Origin: Dyella sp. RRB7
GTDB taxonomy: Bacteria > Pseudomonadota > Gammaproteobacteria > Xanthomonadales > Rhodanobacteraceae
NCBI RefSeq assembly: GCF_022761115.1
Contig: NZ_JAKWJS010000002.1
Span: 248,001 to 312,000 of the forward strand
Reading direction: 5' to 3'
DNA: 64,000 bases
How positions within the stretch are numbered: position 1 is the stretch's first letter; each line of letters opens with the position of its first letter. The notes beneath the pieces were generated by a model, which had not been told where the DNA came from, did no database searches, and saw only the letters and a program-made list of their open reading frames with translations. Of this stretch, positions 17,284 through 24,330 are shown in pieces. A program made the position numbers and the translations under genes.

Positions 17284-17483
17284 GAGTAAGATCTCCTGAT
17301 GCGAAGCCGGCATCGCTTGGTGATCCCGCTTTGCGCCAGTGGACGGCGATGCCAGGAAACCCTGCGCGGAATTGCCGCCAGGATTCAATGCCGCCTTCGC
17401 CAATGGAGTCCCTATAGCGCGATTGGAAGAAATCGGCGCGCCAATGGCGGACGGCGCGTGGCTCGTCACTTCAGGCGGACGCG
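17284..17483. promoter_or_regulatory. divergent ompW-rcoM promoter region
   Basis: This 200-base divergent region must hold the promoters of rcoM and of ompW. CGCCAATGG occurs twice (17398-17406 and 17439-17447), with a near-copy CGCCAGTGG at 17334-17342. Spacings of 64 and 41 bases are irregular, so I do not call them RcoM sites with any confidence. LytTR-type regulators do bind short tandem direct repeats. Confidence 0.35.
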
Positions 17484-18263
17484 ATGGACAACGAAACACT
17501 CCAGCACCGACTGCAACGCCTCGATCTCGGCATGGTCTGGGTGGACCGTCAAAACCGCGTCATCGGCTTCAACGACGTCGCCTGGCAATTGCTTGCGCCC
17601 GCCGGCGAGCAGACGCTCGGCGTATCGCGCGAAGAACTGGTCGGCATCGACCTGCTGCGGCTGCATCCCGCCAAGAGCCGCGACAAGATTGCCTTGCTGC
17701 TGGGTGGCGACGGCCCGGCGGACATCGACCGCTGCCCGGCGCGCTCGCCGCCGCCGATGACCATGATGATCAATATTCCCGACCGGGTGCTGCTGCTCAA
17801 GGTATCGAAGATGTTCGACGCCCACGGCGTCATCGGCGCCTGCATGGTCTATTACGACCTTACCGAACTCACCACCACGCCGCACGAGGAAAGCAGCCTC
17901 GCCGATGCGCGCCTCCACCAGCCGCCACGCCGGCTGAACAAGATTCCGGTCTATCGCGCCAACCGGCTGGTGCTGATCGAGGTGGACGACGCCCTGCGAC
18001 TGGAATCGAACGACCACTACACCTGGATCGTCACCGCCACCGATCGCTACCTCAGCAACCTCTCGCTGAGCGACCTGGAAGAACGCCTCGACCCGGCCAT
18101 GTTCTTCCGCTGCCATCGCAGCCATATCGTCAACCTGCGCCATGTGCGCGAGATCGAACGCGATGGCGAACTGATGTACATCGTGTACGACCGTCCGGAG
18201 CTGACGCGGGTGCCGGTGAGTCGCACGCATGTGCGCGAACTTCGTGAAATGGTGGGCCTGTAG
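17484..18263 (+). CDS. rcoM: RcoM, CO-sensing haem PAS-LytTR transcription factor
   Basis: Encodes 259 residues: an N-terminal PAS domain (about 10-125) joined to a C-terminal LytTR DNA-binding domain (about 155-255, with NDHYTWIV, DRYLSNLSL and RCHRSHIVNL). This is the architecture of RcoM, the single-component regulator that binds CO at a PAS haem. The key ligands known from Burkholderia xenovorans RcoM can be matched: histidine 61 in RLHPAKSRDK (proximal ligand), cysteine 84 (ferric ligand), and methionine 94 in MTMMINIPD (ferrous ligand displaced by CO). The loop between H61 and C84 is three residues longer than I recall for the Burkholderia protein. Divergence from ompW and the adjacent form I cox operon makes cox genes its likely target. 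Confidence 0.93.
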   Translation: MDNETLQHRLQRLDLGMVWVDRQNRVIGFNDVAWQLLAPAGEQTLGVSREELVGIDLLRLHPAKSRDKIALLLGGDGPADIDRCPARSPPPMTMMINIPDRVLLLKVSKMFDAHGVIGACMVYYDLTELTTTPHEESSLADARLHQPPRRLNKIPVYRANRLVLIEVDDALRLESNDHYTWIVTATDRYLSNLSLSDLEERLDPAMFFRCHRSHIVNLRHVREIERDGELMYIVYDRPELTRVPVSRTHVRELREMVGL

Positions 18264-18468
18264 CAGCCCACGGCCGTTGCACGGGTCAATCACGGCTTGC
18301 TTATTCCCGGCATGACATGCTTCGCCGGCAACCGCCCATGAAATTGGCCGTTGAATGGCGTAGAGTCCAGGCCTTGCCTGCGGCAGCCGCCGCCAACCGC
18401 AGGCGACAGGGGCATGCAAGGCCCGGCGGCCCACGCGTACGTATCCACGTCGAGCGGGCTCAAGAACC

Positions 18469-19779
18469 ATGTTCAAGCGTATCGTGCTGGTCGTGCTAAC
18501 GCTGATCGTGCTGGCCGTGGCGGGGTTGTTTGCCCTCGCCTACCGCCGCGCCATTCCGCCCGTGACGCCGCCGGTCGCCAGCGCGTTCGCGCCGGACCTG
18601 GTGGCCCGGGGCGAGATATTGGCGGGCGCCGGCTACTGCGCCACGTGCCATACCGCCAAGGGCGGCCAGCCGTACGCCGGCGGCTATGCCATGGTGACGC
18701 CGTTCGGCACGATCTATTCCACCAACATCACGCCCGATCCGGCCACCGGCATCGGCAACTGGTCGGAAGAAGCATTCCGGCGCGCCATGCACGATGGCGT
18801 GTCACGCGACGGCTCGCACCTGTTCCCGGCCTTTCCGTATCAGCACTTCAACCAGGTGACCGACGACGACATCAAGGCGCTGTATGCGTTCTTCATGACG
18901 CGTGCGCCGGTGAACGCGCCCGCGCGCCAGCCGGACATCCCCTTCCCGCTCAACCTGCGTGCCCTGCAGGCGGGCTGGAAACTGCTGTTCTTCCGCGACA
19001 ACGCGTATGGACCGATCAGCGGCAAGAGCCCCGAATGGGACCGCGGCGCTTACCTGGCCGAGGGCATCGCGCATTGTTCCGCCTGCCACAGTCCGCGCAA
19101 CGCCCTGGGCGCGGAGGACACCGGCAGCAGCCGCTACGGCGGCGCCGTGGTGGACAGCTGGTATGCGCCGCCGCTCAACGCCAGCAACCCGGCCCCGATC
19201 GCCTGGAACGTGGACGAGCTATATAGCTATCTACATAACGGTGGCACTGCCCTGCATGGCGTGGCCGCGGGATCGATGTCGCAGGTGATCCATCAAGGAC
19301 TGTCCAAGCTGCCGGATGCGGACGTGCATGCCATCGCCGTCTACATGGCCGATCGCATGGGCCACGGCGACCAGGGCGCCGCCCCGGACGCGGCACTCGC
19401 CAAGGTGATGACGGCGGCCACGCAAAGCAGCCTGCCACAGACGGCCCCAGGCGCCGCCATCTATGCCGCGGCCTGTGCCTCGTGCCACTACAACCGTGGA
19501 CCGACGCCGTTATTGGTGCGCCCGGAGCTGGGCCTCAACAGCGCACTGACCGGCACGGACCCTTCCACGTTGATCCAGGTGATCCTGCACGGCATCAATG
19601 CGGACGAAGGCCTACCCGGCCTGATGATGCCCGGCTTCGCGCACTCCTTCAGCGATGCCCAGGTGGCCGAGCTGGCCAACTGGCTGCGGCAGAACCGCAC
19701 CGACCAGGCACCGTGGCCCGACCTGGAGAAAAAGGTGGCCGAACTGCGCAAGCCATCCCCGCCCGACACGTCGAAGTGA
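18469..19779 (+). CDS. membrane-anchored triheme cytochrome c of a molybdenum hydroxylase
   Basis: Encodes 436 residues. An N-terminal hydrophobic segment (about 4-24) acts as a membrane anchor or signal; three c-type haem sites follow at CATCH (57-61), CSACH (203-207) and CASCH (336-340). The layout matches the cytochrome subunit found with periplasmic IorAB/aldehyde-dehydrogenase-type molybdoenzymes and with membrane alcohol dehydrogenases. It would accept electrons from the 2Fe-2S subunit encoded next and pass them to the respiratory chain. It is the first gene of the operon, 38 bases before the iron-sulfur subunit. The stretch encoding residues 250-258 contains a ModE-like palindrome with two rare CTA leucine codons, described separately. 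Confidence 0.88.
   Translation: MFKRIVLVVLTLIVLAVAGLFALAYRRAIPPVTPPVASAFAPDLVARGEILAGAGYCATCHTAKGGQPYAGGYAMVTPFGTIYSTNITPDPATGIGNWSEEAFRRAMHDGVSRDGSHLFPAFPYQHFNQVTDDDIKALYAFFMTRAPVNAPARQPDIPFPLNLRALQAGWKLLFFRDNAYGPISGKSPEWDRGAYLAEGIAHCSACHSPRNALGAEDTGSSRYGGAVVDSWYAPPLNASNPAPIAWNVDELYSYLHNGGTALHGVAAGSMSQVIHQGLSKLPDADVHAIAVYMADRMGHGDQGAAPDAALAKVMTAATQSSLPQTAPGAAIYAAACASCHYNRGPTPLLVRPELGLNSALTGTDPSTLIQVILHGINADEGLPGLMMPGFAHSFSDAQVAELANWLRQNRTDQAPWPDLEKKVAELRKPSPPDTSK
19217..19240. promoter_or_regulatory. intragenic ModE-type box in the cytochrome gene
   Basis: Palindrome AGCTATATA, six bases, TACATAACG, with the same half-sites and 6-base spacer as the box at 7174-7197. It differs from CG-N-TATATA, N6, TAYATA-N-CG at one position. 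It lies inside the coding sequence (codons 250-258, about 750 bp into the gene and 578 bp before the next start). It uses CTA twice and TAT twice in an otherwise GC-rich reading frame, which hints at selection on the DNA. Function unproven. Confidence 0.6.
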
Positions 19780-19817
19780 TCCGGTTTTCGTCAACGCCAT
19801 CCGCGGAGTCACGATCC

Positions 19818-20291
19818 ATGAGCCAGTTTCAACTGAATGGACGTCCGGTCACGGTCGACCTCGATGACGACACGCCGCTGCTGTGGGTGATTCGCGACAC
19901 GCTCAAGCTCACCGGCACCAAGTTCGGCTGCGGCATCGGCATGTGTGGCGCCTGCACGGTCCACTTGAACGGCCGGGCGATCCGTTCGTGCATCACGCCG
20001 GTGGGCGCCATTGCCGGCCAGTCGATCACCACCATCGAGGGGCTGGACCCGAATGGCCGGCATCCGCTGCAGAAGGCCTGGATCGCCGCACAGGCGCCGC
20101 AGTGCGGTTACTGCCAATCCGGCCAGATCATGCAGGCGGCCTCGCTGCTCAAGGACTTTCCCAATCCCAGCGATGCCGACATCAATGCGGTGATGGGCGG
20201 CAGCCTGTGCCGCTGCATGGCGTATGTGCGCATACGCAAGGCGATCAAGTTGGCCGCTGCGGACCTACAAGGCGCGACCGTCCATGAATAA
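19818..20291 (+). CDS. 2Fe-2S subunit of a periplasmic molybdenum hydroxylase (IorA-like)
   Basis: Encodes 157 residues with two 2Fe-2S clusters: GCGIGMCGACTV plus SCITPV in the ferredoxin domain, and CGYCQSGQI plus LCRCMAYV in the helical domain. The family is that of IorA (isoquinoline 1-oxidoreductase small subunit) and aldehyde-dehydrogenase small subunits. It lacks its own Tat signal, as usual; it is exported as a hitchhiker with the large subunit. Electrons pass from the molybdenum site to these clusters, then to the cytochrome encoded upstream. The stop overlaps the start of the large-subunit gene by 8 bases, indicating coupled translation. Confidence 0.9.
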   Translation: MSQFQLNGRPVTVDLDDDTPLLWVIRDTLKLTGTKFGCGIGMCGACTVHLNGRAIRSCITPVGAIAGQSITTIEGLDPNGRHPLQKAWIAAQAPQCGYCQSGQIMQAASLLKDFPNPSDADINAVMGGSLCRCMAYVRIRKAIKLAAADLQGATVHE

Positions 20292-22587
20292 GTTCAGCAA
20301 GCTTCGCGACCAGGATCTGGCCCCGGCATCGCCTTCGCGGCGCGCCTTCATCATCGGTGCGGCCAGCTCCGGCTTCATGATGGCCTTTGCACGCGCCTCG
20401 GTGTTGCTGCCTTCCACCTCGCCGTCATCGGTGATCGCAGGGCAACGCTATGAACCCAACCTATGGGTGCATATCGACGTCGACGGCAGCATCACCGTCA
20501 ACATCATCCGCGCCGAGATGGGCCAGCACGTGGGTACGTCGCTGGCCCGCATCCTGGCGGACGAGCTGGAGGCGGACTGGTCGGCGGTGCGCATCCGGCA
20601 CGTCGATACCGATCCCAAGTGGGGCACCATGGTCACCGGCGGCAGCTGGTCGGTGTGGCAGAGCTTCCCCGTGCTCAGCCAGGCCGGCGCCGCAGGACGC
20701 ATCGCCTTGATCGAGGAAGGCGCCCGCCTGCTGGGCGTGCCGGCCTCCGCATGCATCGCGCGCAACAGCGTGGTCAGTGCGGGCGCTCGCTCGATCACCT
20801 ACGCGCAAATCGTGCAGCGCGGCAACCTCACGCGCAGCTATTCGGCCGACGAGCTGGCCAAGCTGCCGATCAAGCCCCCGGCGGAGCGTCGCCTGGTCGG
20901 CGTGGACACGCAGGCCATCGACATTCCCGACAAGACCGACGGCAAGGCCATCTACGGCATCGATGCCCAGGTGGAAGGCATGCTGTTTGGCCGTCCAAAG
21001 ATTCCGCCCACCCGCAACGGCTCCAGGGTGGTGTCGGTGGACGACTCGGCGGCGAAAGCGGTCAAGGGCTACCTGCGCAGCATCGTGCTGGACGATCCTT
21101 CCAACACCGTGCCGGGCTGGGTCGTGGTGCTGGCGGACTCCACCGTCGCCGCCTTCCGCGCCGCTGAACGGGTCAAGGTGACCTGGCAAAACGACGACAC
21201 CGCCAGCGTCTCCGAACAGGACGTGCTCGACCACGGGCTGAAGCTGATCAAGGACCCCAAGGCCGGCTCGCTGGTGGTCGATGATGCAGGCGTGGATGAG
21301 GCCTTCGCCAAGCCCGCGTCCATGCTGCAACAGAGCTACACCACCGCCAGCGTGCTGCATTTCCAGCTGGAGCCGCTCAACGCGCTGGCGTTCGAGAAAG
21401 ACGGCGTGTGGGAAATCCACACCGGCAACCAGTGGCAGTCGCTGATCCTGCCCACGCTGGTCAAGGCGCTGGGCGTGAGCGAAGACAAGGTGGTGATGCG
21501 CACCTACCTGCTCGGCGGCGGCTTCGGGCGCCGCCTCAATGGCGACTACACGGTGCCGGCGGCGCTGGCCGCCAAGGCGCTGGGCAAGCCGGTGAAGCTG
21601 ATGTTCACCCGCGCCGACGACGTGCGCTTCGACTCGTTCCGTTCACCGTCCGTGCAGCGCGTAAGCATGGCCTTCGATGGCAATGGCAAGGTCATTGCCA
21701 TGCAGCACGACGCTACCGCCGGCTGGCCCACGCTGGTGATGGCGGCGGCGTTGATGCCCAAGGGCAAGAACGGCCAGCCTTATGATCCCTTCGCCATTTC
21801 CGGCGCGGACCACTGGTACAACGTGGGCGCGCATCGCGTGCGCGCGATCCCCAACGACCTGGCCAACCGCGCGTTTCGCCCCGGCTGGCTGCGTTCGGTC
21901 GGCCCCGGCTGGACCAACTGGGCGCTGGAGAGTTTCATGGACGAAGCCGCGCACAAGCTCGGCGTCGATCCGTTGCAATTTCGCCTCAGCCTGCTCGACG
22001 GCAGCGGCGCCAATGCGGGCAGTTCGCCCAATGCAGTGGGCGGCGCGCATCGCCAGGCGGCCGTGCTCAAGCGCGCCGCCGAACTGGGCGGCTGGGGCGG
22101 CACCCTGCCCGCCGATACCGGACTGGGCATCGCCACCACCTTTGGCCAGGAACGCGACATGCCCACCTGGGTCGCCTGCGTGGCGCGGGTCCGGGTGGAT
22201 CGCGGCAAGGGTCTTGTCCAGGTGGAAAAGCTGGTGCTGGTGGTGGACGCCGGCACCATCGTGCATCCCGATGGCGCCCTGGCACAAATGGAAGGCGCGG
22301 CGTTGTGGGGCGTGAGCATGGCGCTGCACGAGGGTACCGAGTTCCAAAAGGGCCAGGTGCGCGACACCAACCTGGACAGCTATACGCCGCTGCGCATGGC
22401 CGACGTTCCCGAGCTGCAGGTGGAGTTCATGCCCAGCACCGAAGCCTCGGTGGGTCTGGGCGAACCGGCCACCACGGTAGTGGCGCCGGCCATAGGCAAT
22501 GCGGTCTTCGCGGCCGTCGGCGCACGCGTGCGGCATATTCCGATTCGACCGGAGGCGGTGCTTGAAGCGCTGAAGAAGCCAGCCTAG
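20284..22587 (+). CDS. molybdopterin-binding large subunit, IorB/aldehyde dehydrogenase type
   Basis: Encodes 767 residues. The N terminus has a twin-arginine signal (SRRAFIIGAASSG, residues 19-31), placing the enzyme in the periplasm. Molybdopterin-binding motifs include LGGGFGRRLNGDY and, near the C terminus, VGLGEPATTV with the catalytic glutamate. There is no FAD subunit in the operon, which together with the triheme cytochrome fits the IorAB/periplasmic aldehyde dehydrogenase class rather than xanthine dehydrogenase. The substrate (aldehyde or N-heterocycle) cannot be determined. The start at 20284 gives a proper Tat signal and overlaps the preceding stop. The gene is followed by a dedicated xdhC and mocA pair. 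Confidence 0.9.
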   Translation: MNKFSKLRDQDLAPASPSRRAFIIGAASSGFMMAFARASVLLPSTSPSSVIAGQRYEPNLWVHIDVDGSITVNIIRAEMGQHVGTSLARILADELEADWSAVRIRHVDTDPKWGTMVTGGSWSVWQSFPVLSQAGAAGRIALIEEGARLLGVPASACIARNSVVSAGARSITYAQIVQRGNLTRSYSADELAKLPIKPPAERRLVGVDTQAIDIPDKTDGKAIYGIDAQVEGMLFGRPKIPPTRNGSRVVSVDDSAAKAVKGYLRSIVLDDPSNTVPGWVVVLADSTVAAFRAAERVKVTWQNDDTASVSEQDVLDHGLKLIKDPKAGSLVVDDAGVDEAFAKPASMLQQSYTTASVLHFQLEPLNALAFEKDGVWEIHTGNQWQSLILPTLVKALGVSEDKVVMRTYLLGGGFGRRLNGDYTVPAALAAKALGKPVKLMFTRADDVRFDSFRSPSVQRVSMAFDGNGKVIAMQHDATAGWPTLVMAAALMPKGKNGQPYDPFAISGADHWYNVGAHRVRAIPNDLANRAFRPGWLRSVGPGWTNWALESFMDEAAHKLGVDPLQFRLSLLDGSGANAGSSPNAVGGAHRQAAVLKRAAELGGWGGTLPADTGLGIATTFGQERDMPTWVACVARVRVDRGKGLVQVEKLVLVVDAGTIVHPDGALAQMEGAALWGVSMALHEGTEFQKGQVRDTNLDSYTPLRMADVPELQVEFMPSTEASVGLGEPATTVVAPAIGNAVFAAVGARVRHIPIRPEAVLEALKKPA

Positions 22588-22624
22588 TTTTCCAGGTCGT
22601 GCGAGGCCCGCTTCCGAGATATCG

Positions 22625-23719
22625 ATGAATTCAGCTTCCGAATGGCACATCCTGATCGAGGCGCTGCGCCAGCTGCACGGCAAAGAACAACGCGCGGCCG
22701 CGCTGGCCACCATCGTGCGTACACATGGCTCCACCTTCCGTCGCGCCGGCACGCGCATGCTGGTGTACGACGACGGCCAGGTGGTGTGCGAGCTGTCCGG
22801 CGGCTGCCCCCAGCGCGACATCGTGCTGCGCTCGCTGGAGGCCATCGATACCGGCCAACCCGTACTGGTGGGCTACAACGCCGAATCGAGCCTGGACGTA
22901 TTGATGGAAATGGGCTGCGGCGGCGAGCTGGACGTGCTGATCGAACCGCTGAGCACGCCGCAGTCCACGGCGTTTGCCGACGCGCTGGCCCAATGCCTGG
23001 ACCAGCGCCGCAACGCATGGCTGGCGACCGTATTCGCCATCGATGGTGCCGTCGTATCACCCACACACATGGTGCGCTGCGGACAGGCCACGCTTTACGA
23101 TGGCCTCGGCGATCCCATGCTTGCCGACGCGATCGCGGCCGCCATCGGCACGGGCGACTTCACTCCCGCCACCATGCAGCTCCTGCCTTCGCGCGGCGGC
23201 CTGGCCGATGTGCTGATCGAACCGGTCGAGCCTATCCATGCACTGGTGGTGATCGGCAGCAACACGGCCGCACGCGCCCTGCTGCCGGTGGTCAACCTGC
23301 TCGGCTGGCGCATCACCCTGGTCGACCAGGACCCGCAGCGCCTCCGGCCGGCGGACCTCCCGCCGGACCTGCCCACCGTTTGCGCCGGGCCTGCCACCAT
23401 CCGGGACGCACTGGCGTTGGATGCGCACAGCTCGGTGATCGTGATGACACACAATGTGGAACAGGACATCGCCTATCTCGCCGCGCTGCGCGATTCGCCG
23501 GTGGCCTATATCGGCGCGCTCGCCTCGCGCGAACGCGCCCTGCGCATGCGCGAGGAAGCCGGCTTCGGCGAGCTGCGCCTGCGTGCGCCGGCCGGGCTCG
23601 ACATCGGTTCGGAAACGCCCACGGAAATCGCGCTGGCGGTGGTCGCCGAGATTCTCGCCGTGCTGCACCGTCGTGGCGGCGGGCCGCTGCATACCAGCAG
23701 CGGCAGCCTGCACGGATGA
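22625..23719 (+). CDS. XdhC-family molybdenum cofactor insertion/sulfuration protein
   Basis: Encodes 364 residues of the XdhC/CoxI family. The N-terminal domain has RTHGSTFRRAGTRML and the cysteine-bearing SGGCPQRDI loop; the C-terminal Rossmann-like part begins at ALVVIGSNTAARAL and ends with GSETPTEIALAVVAEILAVLHRR. Such proteins hold the cofactor, help exchange its terminal oxygen for sulfur, and deliver it to one partner enzyme. Unlike the cox-operon paralogue, it has no YHS domain. It starts 37 bases after the large-subunit gene and overlaps mocA (ATGA), so it belongs to that operon. Confidence 0.9.
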   Translation: MNSASEWHILIEALRQLHGKEQRAAALATIVRTHGSTFRRAGTRMLVYDDGQVVCELSGGCPQRDIVLRSLEAIDTGQPVLVGYNAESSLDVLMEMGCGGELDVLIEPLSTPQSTAFADALAQCLDQRRNAWLATVFAIDGAVVSPTHMVRCGQATLYDGLGDPMLADAIAAAIGTGDFTPATMQLLPSRGGLADVLIEPVEPIHALVVIGSNTAARALLPVVNLLGWRITLVDQDPQRLRPADLPPDLPTVCAGPATIRDALALDAHSSVIVMTHNVEQDIAYLAALRDSPVAYIGALASRERALRMREEAGFGELRLRAPAGLDIGSETPTEIALAVVAEILAVLHRRGGGPLHTSSGSLHG

Positions 23720-24324
23720 ACGCGTCATCCGCCGGCATCGTGCTGCTCGCGGCAGGCGAAGGTCAACGCTACGGCGACATCAAGCAACTGGCCTCCATCG
23801 AAGGCGAACCGATGGTCCGGCGTGCCGCCCGCACGGCGCTGGCGACAGGCGCGACCGTGGTGGTGGTGGTTGGCGCGCATGCAGCGCCGGTGCGGGCCGT
23901 ACTGGAGGATCTGCCGCTGCACCTCGTGCATCATCACCACTGGCAGCAAGGCATGGGCAGCTCGCTGGCCGCCGGCATCCGCGCCCTGCTTGACGTGCTG
24001 CCGTCGGCTACGGGCGTACTGATCTGCCTGGCCGACCAGCCCACCGTCGGCGCCGCCATGCTCGGCCGCCTGCTGCAGCGACACCACGATGCGCCGGAGC
24101 GCATCCTCGCGACCGGTCATGGCGCTTCCATGGGGCCGCCCGCGCTGTTTCCCAGCGACTGCTTCGACACGCTGATCGCGTGGTCCGGCACGCGTGGCGC
24201 GCAGGCGCTGCTGGAACGCGAAGCCACCCGCGTGGAAACCTTCGCCTTCGGCGACCTCACCGACGTCGATACGCCGGCCGATCTACTGCAGGTGCGCGAG
24301 CAAATGAGGTATCCGCCCCGCTAG
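23716..24324 (+). CDS. mocA: MocA-type molybdenum cofactor nucleotidyltransferase (hydroxylase operon copy)
   Basis: Encodes 202 residues of the MobA/MocA family: VLLAAGEGQRYGDIKQL is the nucleotide-binding loop, CLADQPTV and DVDTPADL supply acidic metal-binding positions. It would convert Mo-molybdopterin to the cytosine dinucleotide for the adjacent hydroxylase. The start overlaps the xdhC stop (ATGA). The gene ends 6 bases before the stop of the convergent MoaE-MoeB gene, so the two operons meet tail to tail with essentially no intergenic space. Confidence 0.9.
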   Translation: MNASSAGIVLLAAGEGQRYGDIKQLASIEGEPMVRRAARTALATGATVVVVVGAHAAPVRAVLEDLPLHLVHHHHWQQGMGSSLAAGIRALLDVLPSATGVLICLADQPTVGAAMLGRLLQRHHDAPERILATGHGASMGPPALFPSDCFDTLIAWSGTRGAQALLEREATRVETFAFGDLTDVDTPADLLQVREQMRYPPR

Positions 24325-24330
24325 TGGCGG

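Noticed and set aside
17334-17447. CGCCAATGG repeats as RcoM binding sites
   Set aside because: Spacings (64 and 41 bp) are irregular, and I cannot recall the RcoM consensus precisely enough to claim a match.
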